Positions 40,575-49,083 of a stretch of 64,000 bases of DNA are shown here, one piece after another. This DNA comes from Flavimaribacter sp024343425. GTDB lineage: Bacteria > Pseudomonadota > Alphaproteobacteria > Rhizobiales > Rhizobiaceae. The stretch spans positions 1-64,000 of the forward strand of contig OZ245773.1 in assembly GCA_965227645.1 (NCBI GenBank), read 5' to 3'. The notes under the pieces were generated by a model. It made no database searches and had not been told where the DNA came from. It saw only the letters and a program-made list of their open reading frames with translations. Numbering within the stretch: position 1 is the stretch's first letter; every line of letters begins with the position of its first letter. The translations under genes and the position numbers were made by a program.

Positions 40575-41075
40575 TCATTCCCCGTCGCTGCCGACGGGAT
40601 AGACGAAATGATCGGCGTCCGTTCCAGGCTGAAACAGTCGCCATTCCTCCATGGCGTGGAAGTTCTGCGAAAACGCGGGCAGAACGTTCAGTTCGAGATC
40701 ACGATCAAACACCAAGTCAAATGCGCCGGCCGCTTTCATGGTGAGTGAGACGACGGTAACGGGATTTCCTCCCATCCAATCCAACATACTGTTTCGGTTC
40801 GCAAAAAAGACGGATTTCCGGACCTCGCCCCTGTCGCAGGGTGCTCCGGTGGCCGCTTCATAGTGAAAGTCAGTACTCGCAAGGATCACCGATCCATCAC
40901 GCACGAAACGCCACGGGCATTGCAGGTGGAGATCCCATTCGGAGAGCTGGATTGTCTTTCCGCGGCGTTCGACAAGCGGTCCTTCGCCGAAGCCGATCAT
41001 GGCCATGTCGGCTGCATGGTTGACGCCGGTCAGCGGTTTGCCGACCAGATTGTCGAGCCATTCGCATGTCGCCAT
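40575..41075 (-). CDS. Conserved hypothetical protein downstream of mgtE
   Basis: 166 residues, starting MATCEWLDNLVGKPLTGVNHAADM. It has mixed alpha/beta content with no signal peptide, membrane segment or motif I recognise. DLHLQCPWRFVRDGSVILAS reads like a conserved core. It lies 5 bp after mgtE on the same strand, so it is likely cotranslated, but a role in magnesium transport is only suggested by position. The much longer frame containing it runs antisense-like through mgtE and is not real. ATG 41075 is the first sensible start. Confidence 0.72.
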   Translation of the reverse strand: MATCEWLDNLVGKPLTGVNHAADMAMIGFGEGPLVERRGKTIQLSEWDLHLQCPWRFVRDGSVILASTDFHYEAATGAPCDRGEVRKSVFFANRNSMLDWMGGNPVTVVSLTMKAAGAFDLVFDRDLELNVLPAFSQNFHAMEEWRLFQPGTDADHFVYPVGSDGE

Positions 41076-41080
41076 CGGCC

Positions 41081-42523
41081 TTACCCCAGATAAAACGTCG
41101 TCGCCATCAGGAAGAAGATGAGCACGCCAAGCACGTCGTTCGACGAGGTGATGAACACGCCGATCGCCATTGCCGGATCGAAACCCAGCTTGTCGAGCAG
41201 GATTGGAATGGTCGCGCCGACCATTGCGGCGAGCGTAGTGACGCACAGCAGCGACAGGGAGGTCGCGAGCACGAGATGCAGCGGGTCCTCGATCGTAATG
41301 AACAGCGACGCGGCCAGCACCAGGACGCCGAGGACAAGCCCGGCGACCGCGCCGTTGATCAGCGCGGCGACGAGTTCCCTTAAAAGGCGCCAGAGGATGT
41401 CGCCCTCCCAGACCTTGCCGGTCGCCAGACCGCGCACGGCCACGGCGGAGGCCTGAAGCCCGGCGTTGCCGGCGAGCGACATGGTGATCGGAATGAAGGA
41501 GGCGAGCACGATCGCCGCGGCGAGCTGGTCCTCGAATATGCCGACGACGCTCGCTGCGACGCTGGCGCCGACCAGTCCGGCGAGCAGCCATGGCAGGCGG
41601 CCCCTGACGATGCGCAGGATCGAGTCGTCGGCTTCTGATTCCGGCGACACGCCGCTCATGAACATCATGTCTTCCGAGGCTTCCTCGACGGCGATGCGGT
41701 TCAACTGCTTGGGCGTGATGCGGCCGATCAGCCGCCCGTCGCCGTCTATCACCGGGACCGTGCGCATGTCGCGATTGCGCGCGATGCGAAGCACCTCCTC
41801 CTGGTCGGTGTCGGCCGATACGGCGACAAAATCGGTTCCCATGATCTCGCCCAGCGTCTGATGCTTCTGGGCAAGCAGAAGGGGGCCGACGCCGACTGTT
41901 CCAACGAGTTTTCCCTCTGCGTCGACCACGTAGAGCGTGAATATCTTGCGGATGCGGTCGGCCTCTGACCGGATTGCCGCCACGGCCTCCTCGACGCTCA
42001 GCGTTTCCGGAAGCGCGACGTACCGGCGCGCCATGACACGACCCGCCGTGTCGTGGCTGTAGACGGCGGCTTCCGCGACGCCGCTCGCATCGGGAAGGTT
42101 GTCGAGCAGCAATTCGGCGATATCGTCCGGAAAGCTGTTGAGGGTTTCCGCCGCATCCTCCGGATCCATCCCGTCGAGGATATCGGTGAGCTGCTGCTGC
42201 GTGGACTCCTGCATCAGCAGGGAACGGAAATCGGGCTTGAGTTCGGCGATGACCCGCACGGAGGGATTGGCCGGCAGCCACTGGAACAGCTTGCGCGCAT
42301 ATTTTAATCGCATCCGCGTCAGCATCTGCATGACGTCGAGCGGATCCCACATCTTCAGCGCCGCCAGCAGGTCCGCCTTGCGGCGCTCCCTGACGAGTTT
42401 CCTGATCGTGGCCAGCGTCTGGTCGTTGGCCGGGTCGGGCGCATCGGGTTGTTCCCTGACCCATTTCAGCTCTTCTGCCTTGTCCATTCTCGTCGTTCCG
42501 GATAATCGATTGCTTTCTGACAT
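41081..42523 (-). CDS. mgtE: Magnesium transporter MgtE
   Basis: 480 residues. An N-terminal MgtE domain (about 40-145, helical repeats such as DILDGMDPEDAAETLNSFPDDIAELL), two CBS domains (about 145-275) that sense Mg2+, and a five-helix membrane domain from about 300 with PITMSLAGNAGLQASAV and the FITSSNDVLGVLIFFLMA end. It is a channel-type Mg2+ importer gated by cytoplasmic Mg2+. An in-frame Met 13 residues in (MDKAEELKWV) is a possible start. No leader long enough for a riboswitch precedes it. Confidence 0.95.
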   Translation of the reverse strand: MSESNRLSGTTRMDKAEELKWVREQPDAPDPANDQTLATIRKLVRERRKADLLAALKMWDPLDVMQMLTRMRLKYARKLFQWLPANPSVRVIAELKPDFRSLLMQESTQQQLTDILDGMDPEDAAETLNSFPDDIAELLLDNLPDASGVAEAAVYSHDTAGRVMARRYVALPETLSVEEAVAAIRSEADRIRKIFTLYVVDAEGKLVGTVGVGPLLLAQKHQTLGEIMGTDFVAVSADTDQEEVLRIARNRDMRTVPVIDGDGRLIGRITPKQLNRIAVEEASEDMMFMSGVSPESEADDSILRIVRGRLPWLLAGLVGASVAASVVGIFEDQLAAAIVLASFIPITMSLAGNAGLQASAVAVRGLATGKVWEGDILWRLLRELVAALINGAVAGLVLGVLVLAASLFITIEDPLHLVLATSLSLLCVTTLAAMVGATIPILLDKLGFDPAMAIGVFITSSNDVLGVLIFFLMATTFYLG

Positions 42524-42623
42524 TGCCGCGTGACGGCGTAATGAATCAACAGATTAACTCTTTTACAGGTTATGTTTTTGCCTGAATATTGTGCGCATGG
42601 TTTCCGTCGGACGAGGGACGAAG

Positions 42624-42947
42624 ATGGACAAGAACGAAGAACGCGCGGTTGAAAACCTGGTTCTGGCTGTCGCCAGAACGGAACTGGCCAACCGGCGGAC
42701 CCTGCTTGCCTATCTGAACACCAGCATTGCGCTGTTCGTGTCCGGCGCAGGGCTGCTGAAACTGAGCGGAAGCCCGTGGCTGGAAATTCTCGGCACCATT
42801 TTCATGCCGGTTTCCCTGGTCGTTGCGACGATCGGGATCGTCGACTACCGGATCCTGCGCAAGGACATTGAATCCGAACGCGTCAAACTCCAGGACGAGG
42901 CGTCAGCTGACGACAGCGATGAGCTCGGGGACCAGAAGAAAGGCTGA
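42624..42947 (+). CDS. DUF202 family membrane protein
   Basis: 107 residues from ATG 42624 (GAGGGACGAAG before it); ATG 42597 is an alternative. NLVLAVARTELANRRTLLAYLNTSIALF is the DUF202 signature, followed by two membrane segments up to about residue 75 and a charged tail. DUF202 also forms the membrane part of yeast VTC polyphosphate proteins; the bacterial role is unknown. It overlaps the 3' end of the convergent APC permease by 45 bp. Confidence 0.85.
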   Translation: MDKNEERAVENLVLAVARTELANRRTLLAYLNTSIALFVSGAGLLKLSGSPWLEILGTIFMPVSLVVATIGIVDYRILRKDIESERVKLQDEASADDSDELGDQKKG

Positions 42948-44147
42948 AAGCATTGCGCCGCCCAATCCCCACAGGCGCCAGCTTCTGAGGCCGGCGGGCG
43001 CTTCGGGCCGGCTGCCGATCCGCCAGAGCGACAGGTTGACCAGGGTGAAGACCATCAGGATGACGATGCTTGTCAGCTTGGCGAGGCTGACAAGAGGAAC
43101 GGCGAACGCCAGGATTGCAATGATTGCCCCGACCAGAAGCGTGGCGGTTGACGGCGTGCGCCGCTTCTCATGCACATGGGCGAGAAAACCCGGCATCAGG
43201 TTTTCGCGGGCCATGCCGTAGAGCACCCGGCTCGACATGACGATCTGCACCAGAATGCCGTTGACCATGGCGATCGTCGCCATCGCGGCGATCGGCGCGC
43301 CCGAGCGCCCGGTGATCGAGGCGAAGAGATCGGCCAGGGGCGCCTGGCTGGAGGTCAGCGCCTCGCGATCCGGAGCGGCGATGGCAATCACCGAGACGAC
43401 AATGTAGATCGCGATCGTGATCAGCAGCGTCAGGATGATCGCCAGCGGCAGATTGCGTTGCGGATCGCGCGTCTCCTCCGCCATGTTGACGATATCCTCG
43501 AAGCCGACGAAGGCGAAGAAGGCGATCAGGCTGGCGCTCAGCACCAGACCCCACACGGCGCCGGAGGCCGGCAGGCTGAAGAGTTTCGGCGCAACGCCCG
43601 CTTCGAAGACGAGAGGCGCGCCGGCGAAGCAGACGACGATGAGCGTGCCGGTTTCGAGCACCGTGATGACGGCTGCGAAACCGACGCTCATGCGCACGCC
43701 GGCAAACGCGATCAGCGTGAGGACGGCGATGACGGAAAGCGCCAGCAGCCATTGCGGCAGGGCGACCAGGCTGCCCAGATAACCGGCGAAGGAAAGGGCG
43801 ATGACGGCGCTTGAGACGATGCCGGTGGCCGAGACGCCGAGGCCGACAAGACGGCCCCAGAACGGGCCAAGACCGACTTTCACATAGACCGCCTCTCCGG
43901 CGGCGACGGGATAGACGGCTCCGAGCCGGGAATAGGAGAAGCCGGTCGCGCCGGCGATTAGTCCCGCGATCAGGAAGGTCAGCGGCGCATGGTCGCCGGC
44001 GATCCGCAGAATTTCGCCCATCAGGGCGAAGATGCCGGCGCCGATCGTTACCCCCACGCCGTAAAACACCAGGAGCGGCAGCCCGATCACCCGATTGAGC
44101 GCTTCCTTCCGGGAACCATCATCCACCGCCACGCCGACGACCTCCAT
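42903..44147 (-). CDS. APC-family amino-acid permease
   Basis: About 414 residues from ATG 44147 (MEVVGVAV); 44162 is the outermost start. About 12 membrane segments. The first shows VFYGVGVTIGAGIFALMGEI, the unwound substrate-binding helix of APC transporters, and FFAFVGFEDIVNMAEETRDPQRNLPLAI is the family motif between segments 6 and 7. The substrate is probably an amino acid or amine but cannot be read. It overlaps the DUF202 gene at the 3' end. Confidence 0.88.
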   Translation of the reverse strand: MEVVGVAVDDGSRKEALNRVIGLPLLVFYGVGVTIGAGIFALMGEILRIAGDHAPLTFLIAGLIAGATGFSYSRLGAVYPVAAGEAVYVKVGLGPFWGRLVGLGVSATGIVSSAVIALSFAGYLGSLVALPQWLLALSVIAVLTLIAFAGVRMSVGFAAVITVLETGTLIVVCFAGAPLVFEAGVAPKLFSLPASGAVWGLVLSASLIAFFAFVGFEDIVNMAEETRDPQRNLPLAIILTLLITIAIYIVVSVIAIAAPDREALTSSQAPLADLFASITGRSGAPIAAMATIAMVNGILVQIVMSSRVLYGMARENLMPGFLAHVHEKRRTPSTATLLVGAIIAILAFAVPLVSLAKLTSIVILMVFTLVNLSLWRIGSRPEAPAGLRSWRLWGLGGAMLSAFLLVPELIAVVS

Positions 44148-44228
44148 TTTCACCGGACACAACTATAGCCGGCATTTGTCACACGTTGTTGATCAATATC
44201 AACACGCATTCCGGGTGTGATCGTGTAT

Positions 44229-44245
44229 ATTAGAATCATTCAAAA
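44229..44245 (+). promoter_or_regulatory. Irr-box (ICE)-like site
   Basis: ATTAGAATCATTCAAAA matches 12 of the 14 fixed positions of the iron-control element TTTAGAA-N3-TTCTAAA bound by Irr in Rhizobiales. It is 18 nt before the VIT-family transporter start, so it likely overlaps promoter or leader. Confidence 0.5.
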
Positions 44246-44263
44246 GAATGACGGACTGCGCGC

Positions 44264-44983
44264 ATGAAGCTTGAACATGACCACAGCGCGGCGGCGATCC
44301 GCGACCGCCTTGGCGCCGGCGCCAAGCCCAACTATATCCGCGACTGGGTCTATGGGGGCATTGACGGCGCGGTGACGACCTTCGCGATTATCTCCGGCGT
44401 CGTCGGCGCCGACCTCTCGACCCGGACCATCATCATCATGGGGTTCGCCAACCTGATCGCGGACGGCTTTTCCATGGCCGCCAGCAATTACAGCGGCACC
44501 AAGACCGAGGTCGACAACCTGGAAAGATTGCGGCGGATAGAGCGGAAGCACATTGCCGCAGAGCCGGAAGGGGAGCGCGAGGAGGTCCGCCAGATACTCC
44601 AGAACAAGGGCATCGAGGGCGAGGCGCTCGAATCCGCGGTAGCGGCGGTGACCTCCAATGACGAGACCTGGATTTCCACGATGCTCGTGGATGAATACGG
44701 GCTTTCGGAAGTCGTGCGCTCGCCGATGCTCTCGGCGGCGAGCACCTTCATCGCCTTCCTGATCTGCGGCCTCGTGCCGCTCATGCCCTATCTGATCGGC
44801 AGTGAAGACGGTTTCATGATTTCGCTCGTTGCGACCGCCGTCGTCTTTTTTGCCATCGGGGCGACGAAAGCCACATGGTCGCCGCAGCCCTGGTGGCGAT
44901 CGGGTCTGGAGACCCTGGCAATAGGACTGGCGGCGTCGGCTGTCGCCTACGCCATCGGCTATTTTCTCAAGAGCGTCGTCTGA
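44264..44983 (+). CDS. VIT1/CCC1-family iron/manganese transporter
   Basis: 239 residues. YIRDWVYGGIDGAVTTFAIISGVVGADLS is the first membrane segment of the VIT/CCC1 family, followed by GFANLIADGFSMAASNYSGTKTE, then a soluble metal-binding hairpin (about 85-150) rich in Glu, and three more membrane segments. Relatives export Fe2+ or Mn2+ from the cytoplasm. Unlike MbfA, it has no N-terminal ferritin-like domain. An Irr-box-like sequence lies in its leader, which fits iron control. It converges with ureG, 4 bp away. Confidence 0.9.
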   Translation: MKLEHDHSAAAIRDRLGAGAKPNYIRDWVYGGIDGAVTTFAIISGVVGADLSTRTIIIMGFANLIADGFSMAASNYSGTKTEVDNLERLRRIERKHIAAEPEGEREEVRQILQNKGIEGEALESAVAAVTSNDETWISTMLVDEYGLSEVVRSPMLSAASTFIAFLICGLVPLMPYLIGSEDGFMISLVATAVVFFAIGATKATWSPQPWWRSGLETLAIGLAASAVAYAIGYFLKSVV

Positions 44984-44987
44984 CCGC

Positions 44988-45617
44988 TCATTCGGCCGGA
45001 ACGGCGAGACCGCCGGTGCGAACGAGAAATTCGACGATTCCGTCGACGCCTTCGCCGCGGCGCATGTCGGTAAACAGCGTCGCCTTGCCGTCGCGCATGC
45101 GGTCGGCGTCGCGGCGCATCACCTCGAGATCGGCGCCGACATAGGGAGCAAGATCGGTCTTGTTGACGATCAGCAGGTCGGAGCGGGTAATGGCGGGCCC
45201 GCCCTTGCGGGGGATTTCTTCGCCTTGCGCGACGGAAATGACGTAGATTGTCAGGTCGGCAAGCTGCGGGGAGAAGGTGGCCGCGAGATTGTCGCCGCCG
45301 GATTCGATGAAGATCACGTCGAGGTCCGGATGAACGCCAAGCAGTTCGTCGATGGCCGACAGATTGATGGACGCGTCTTCGCGGATTGCCGTGTGCGGAC
45401 AGCCGCCGGTTTCGACGCCGACGATCCGGTCGGACGACAGCGCCTGCAGCCGCACCAGCGCCTCGGCGTCTTCCTTGGTGTAGATGTCGTTGGTGACGAC
45501 GCCGATGGAGAAATCGTCGCGCATCGCCTTGCAGAGTTTTTCCGTCAATGTCGTCTTGCCGGATCCGACGGGTCCGCCGATGCCGATGCGCAGGGGGCCG
45601 TGTGCCGATTGGGTCAT
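44988..45617 (-). CDS. ureG: Urease accessory GTPase UreG
   Basis: 209 residues. SIMIBI-class GTPase that delivers nickel to urease. P-loop GPVGSGKT at residues 15-22, the metal-binding CPH in TGGCPHTAIREDASINL, and the NKTDLAPYVGADL guanine motif. It overlaps ureF by 4 bp and is the last gene of the urt-ure unit. Confidence 0.97.
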   Translation of the reverse strand: MTQSAHGPLRIGIGGPVGSGKTTLTEKLCKAMRDDFSIGVVTNDIYTKEDAEALVRLQALSSDRIVGVETGGCPHTAIREDASINLSAIDELLGVHPDLDVIFIESGGDNLAATFSPQLADLTIYVISVAQGEEIPRKGGPAITRSDLLIVNKTDLAPYVGADLEVMRRDADRMRDGKATLFTDMRRGEGVDGIVEFLVRTGGLAVPAE

Positions 45618-46276
45618 GAGCGAAAGAGCCTCGAATATTGGGTTTCATGTCTCATCGACATGATTTCCGCCAGAAATGCGGCGCCGCCAAGGTCGTCGAG
45701 CGTGGAATTCATCGCGCGCTCGACGGTTTCGGTCACGGGATCCTCGAGCGCCGCCATGATCGCGACGCCCTGTTGCTGACCGAGCGGCAGCAGCCGCAGG
45801 CTTGCCTGAACGGCGTTGGAGACCATGGCGTGCAGAAAGGCGGCGAGCGCGGCGGAAAGTTCAATCCCGTGCGCGCCGGAAGCGGCGCCGGCGGCCACCG
45901 GCAGCGGGCAACCGGACGGCAATGCGTCGAAAACGGGCGAGGGCCATTCGCGGGCGGCTTTCAGGAAGGCCGATCCCTGGCCCATGGTCTCGATTTGGCG
46001 CCCTGCGGACCCCGCCATGGCCTCGGCGAGTTCGGCCACGTCGAGACAGTCCTCACCTGCACGCGCCCTGCGCCAGCTCTCTGCAAACAGAACGGCGTCG
46101 TTCCAGGGTTGACCGAATGCAAGGCTGTCCTCCAGCCATTGGCGAAGCCCATCCCCGTCTGAAATCAGCCCGTCATGGACAGCGCCTTCCAGACCCTGGC
46201 TGTAGGTGAAGGCGCCTGTCGGAAAAGCCGGAGACATCCAGCTCATCAGCCGCAGCAGGGATCGTTGATCAGTCAT
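45614..46276 (-). CDS. ureF: Urease accessory protein UreF
   Basis: 220 residues from ATG 46276 (MTDQRSLLRLMSWMSPAFPTG); the frame is open upstream through the His-rich end of ureE but the family start is here. All-helical protein; GAFTYSQGLEGAV and the LLPLGQQQGVAIMAALE end are typical. It gates nickel transfer in the UreD-UreF-UreG complex. It overlaps ureE by 8 bp and ureG by 4 bp. Confidence 0.95.
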   Translation of the reverse strand: MTDQRSLLRLMSWMSPAFPTGAFTYSQGLEGAVHDGLISDGDGLRQWLEDSLAFGQPWNDAVLFAESWRRARAGEDCLDVAELAEAMAGSAGRQIETMGQGSAFLKAAREWPSPVFDALPSGCPLPVAAGAASGAHGIELSAALAAFLHAMVSNAVQASLRLLPLGQQQGVAIMAALEDPVTETVERAMNSTLDDLGGAAFLAEIMSMRHETQYSRLFRS

Positions 46277-46742
46277 GGTGGTGACCGTGATGATGACTGT
46301 GTTGACCATGGCCGTCGCCATAGGCCCCGCCTTCCGGATCGAAGGCCGCCTCGATTTCCGTAACGGCGGCGCCTAGTCCCTCGAGCATGGCGCGCAGGGT
46401 GTGGTCGCGCCGGATCAGCATGCAGTCTTCCATGATCTGCGACGGGCAGTGCCGATTGCCGAGATGCCAGGCAAGCCGCAGCATGTGTTGAGCATCTTGC
46501 GCCGCGACGCGATAGAGTTTTTCAGGCGCGGCGTGAACTTCGATGACCCGGCCATCGTCGAGAACGAGCCCGTCGCCGTGACGCAGCAGCCGCGCCTCGC
46601 CGAGATCGAGCAGAAATTCGACGCCATTGTCGGAGGTCATCACCATGCGGCGGCGGAACCGGGCGGTTTCGTCGAGCGTGATCGTGTCGGCCGCCTTCCA
46701 GCCGTGCTCGAAAGCAACCCTTGTCGCGACCGGTCTCGTCAA
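46269..46742 (-). CDS. ureE: Urease accessory protein UreE
   Basis: 157 residues. Nickel chaperone. The N-terminal peptide-binding domain is followed by the metal domain with LAWHLGNRHCPSQIMEDCMLIRRDHTL, and the C-terminus is a His-rich tail (seven His in HGQHSHHHGHHHD alone) that stores nickel. It overlaps ureC by 4 bp. Confidence 0.96.
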   Translation of the reverse strand: MTRPVATRVAFEHGWKAADTITLDETARFRRRMVMTSDNGVEFLLDLGEARLLRHGDGLVLDDGRVIEVHAAPEKLYRVAAQDAQHMLRLAWHLGNRHCPSQIMEDCMLIRRDHTLRAMLEGLGAAVTEIEAAFDPEGGAYGDGHGQHSHHHGHHHD

Positions 46743-48451
46743 AACAGGAAATACCTCTGGGCCATGGGCAGAACCTCCGCCGGTTCGCAGGTGAGCAATT
46801 CACCATCGGCGCGGACTTCATAGGTTTCCGGATCGACCTCGATCGAGGGCGTCGCCGAATTGAGCAGCATGGACGATTTGCCGATGCCACCGCGGGTGTT
46901 CTTCACGGGCGTCATGCCCTTCTGCGTGCCGAGTTTGGATCGCAAATCGTTGGCCATGGCGGCTTCGGAGACGAAGACGACCGACGAGGCGGCGCGCGAC
47001 TTGCCGAAGGCGCCGAACATCGGACGGTAGTGAACCGGCTGCGGCGTCGGGATCGAGGCGTTGGGATCTCCCATGATCGAGGCGGCGATCGTGCCGCCGA
47101 TCAGCACCATGTCCGGCTTGACGCCAAAGAAGGCGGGATTCCACATCACGATGTCGGCGCGCTTGCCGACTTCCAGCGAGCCGATATGCGCGCTCATGCC
47201 GTGGGCGATCGCCGGGTTGATCGTGTATTTGGCGATGTAGCGGCGAACGCGGATATTGTCGTTGTCGCCGGTTTCGTCCGGCAGCCGGCCGCGCTGTTTC
47301 TTCATCTTGTCGGCTGTCTGCCAGGTGCGGATCAGCACCTCGCCGACCCGACCCATCGCCTGGCTGTCCGAAGCAATGATCGAAAAGGCGCCCATGTCGT
47401 GGAGAATGTCTTCCGCCGCGATCGTCTCCTTGCGGATGCGGCTTTCGGCAAAGGCGACGTCTTCGGGAATATCGCTGTCGAGATGGTGGCAGACCATCAG
47501 CATGTCGAGATGCTCGGCGACGGTGTTCGCCGTATAGGGCCGCGTCGGGTTCGTTGACGAGGGAATGACATTGTCGAGCCCGCAGACCTTGATGATGTCG
47601 GGAGCGTGGCCGCCGCCGGCGCCTTCCGTGTGGAAGGCGTGGATGGTGCGTCCCTTGATGGCGTCGATGGTGTTTTCCACGAAGCCGCTTTCGTTCAGCG
47701 TATCCGTATGGATCATCACCTGAACGTCGTAGTCGTCGGCGACCGACAGGCAATTGTCGATGGCGGCCGGCGTCGTGCCCCAGTCTTCATGGAGCTTGAG
47801 CGAACAGGCGCCTCCTGCAATCATCTCGATCAGGGCGTCCGGGCGCGACGTGTTGCCTTTTCCGGAGAAGGCGAGGTTCATCGGAAAGTCGTCGGCCGCC
47901 TGGATCATGCGTCCGATGTGCCACGGGCCGGGCGTGCAGGTGGTCGCCAGCGTGCCGTGCGCCGGTCCGGTGCCGCCGCCAAGCAGCGTGGTCACGCCCG
48001 ACATCAGCGCCTCGTCGATCTGTTGCGGGCAGATGAAGTGGATATGGGCGTCGAAGCCGCCGGCCGTCACGATCTTGCCTTCGGCGGCGATGGCTTCTGT
48101 GCCGGGACCGATGATGATGTCGACATCCGGCTGGATATCGGGGTTTCCGGCCTTGCCGATGGCGGCGATCTTTCCGTCCTTCAGGCCGATGTCGGCCTTG
48201 TAGATACCGGTGTGATCAACGATCAGCGCATTGGTGAAGACCGTGTCGACCGCGCCGCCGGCGCGCGTGACCTGCGACTGGCCCATGCCGTCGCGAATGA
48301 CCTTGCCGCCGCCGAACTTGACCTCTTCGCCATATGTGGTGAGGTCTTTCTCCACCTCGATGAAGAGGTCGGTGTCGGCGAGACGGACCTTGTCGCCGGT
48401 CGTCGGACCGAACATGTGGGCATAGACGGGTCTGGGAATGGATACGGACAT
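46739..48451 (-). CDS. ureC: Urease subunit alpha
   Basis: 570-residue catalytic subunit; hydrolyses urea to ammonia and carbamate. Nickel ligands and the active site are visible: FDAHIHFICP, the Lys to be carbamylated in SLKLHEDWG (about residue 218), the mobile flap MVCHHLDSDIPEDVAFAESRIR (about 318-340), and ASDSQAMGR with the last Asp ligand. Normal length. The first base overlaps the ureB stop. Confidence 0.98.
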   Translation of the reverse strand: MSVSIPRPVYAHMFGPTTGDKVRLADTDLFIEVEKDLTTYGEEVKFGGGKVIRDGMGQSQVTRAGGAVDTVFTNALIVDHTGIYKADIGLKDGKIAAIGKAGNPDIQPDVDIIIGPGTEAIAAEGKIVTAGGFDAHIHFICPQQIDEALMSGVTTLLGGGTGPAHGTLATTCTPGPWHIGRMIQAADDFPMNLAFSGKGNTSRPDALIEMIAGGACSLKLHEDWGTTPAAIDNCLSVADDYDVQVMIHTDTLNESGFVENTIDAIKGRTIHAFHTEGAGGGHAPDIIKVCGLDNVIPSSTNPTRPYTANTVAEHLDMLMVCHHLDSDIPEDVAFAESRIRKETIAAEDILHDMGAFSIIASDSQAMGRVGEVLIRTWQTADKMKKQRGRLPDETGDNDNIRVRRYIAKYTINPAIAHGMSAHIGSLEVGKRADIVMWNPAFFGVKPDMVLIGGTIAASIMGDPNASIPTPQPVHYRPMFGAFGKSRAASSVVFVSEAAMANDLRSKLGTQKGMTPVKNTRGGIGKSSMLLNSATPSIEVDPETYEVRADGELLTCEPAEVLPMAQRYFLF

Positions 48452-48756
48452 TACAGGTCTCCCATGATCATCTGGCGGAAGCCGAAGACGTGCCGGTCGC
48501 CGCGATAGGGCACAAGGGTGATCTCGCGCTCCTGTCCCGGCTCGAAGCGCACGGCGGTGCCGGCCGGGATGTTGAGACGCATGCCGCGCGCCTTTTCCCG
48601 ATCGAATTCCAGCGCCGCGTTGGTTTCGTAGAAATGATAGTGGCTTCCGACCTGCACCGGCCTGTCGCCGGTGTTGGCGACAACCAGCGTGACCGTATCG
48701 ACGCCGGCGTTGAGGGTTATGTCTCCCTCGGGATGGATGAATTCTCCCGGTATCAT
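48451..48756 (-). CDS. ureB: Urease subunit beta
   Basis: 101 residues, separate beta subunit as usual in proteobacteria. IPGEFIHPEGDITLN at the start, VGSHYHFYETNAALEFDREKARGMRLNIPAGTAVRFEPGQ in the middle, FGFRQMIMGDL end. It lies 15 bp after ureA. Confidence 0.97.
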   Translation of the reverse strand: MIPGEFIHPEGDITLNAGVDTVTLVVANTGDRPVQVGSHYHFYETNAALEFDREKARGMRLNIPAGTAVRFEPGQEREITLVPYRGDRHVFGFRQMIMGDL

Positions 48757-48771
48757 GGTTTTTCCCCTCTT

Positions 48772-49074
48772 TTAGCGGATCGGCTCATGGACTGTGACAA
48801 GCTTCGTTCCGTCCGGGAACGTTGCTTCCACCTGCACGTCGTGGATCATTTCCGGCACCCCTTCCATGCACTGGTCGCGGGTGATCACATGCGCGCCGGC
48901 CTCCATCAGATCCGCGACGGCGCGGCCGTCGCGGGCGCCTTCGACGACGTAGTCCGTGATCAGCGCGATGGCTTCAGGATGATTGAGCTTGACGCCGCGC
49001 GACAGCCGCTTGCGCGCGACCTCCGCCGCCATGGCGATCAACAGCTTGTCTTTTTCCCGGGGGGTCAGATTCAT
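48772..49074 (-). CDS. ureA: Urease subunit gamma
   Basis: 100 residues. MNLTPREKDKLLIAMAAEVARKRLSRGVKLNHPEAIALI, then VMEGVPEMIHDVQVEATFPDGTKLV-type end, all typical of UreA. It lies 9 bp after ureD. Confidence 0.97.
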   Translation of the reverse strand: MNLTPREKDKLLIAMAAEVARKRLSRGVKLNHPEAIALITDYVVEGARDGRAVADLMEAGAHVITRDQCMEGVPEMIHDVQVEATFPDGTKLVTVHEPIR

Positions 49075-49083
49075 GCGTAGTCC

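Noticed and set aside
42524..42623. Magnesium riboswitch ahead of mgtE
   Set aside because: The region shared with the divergent DUF202 gene is only about 70-100 nt, too short for the M-box, and no such fold is apparent.
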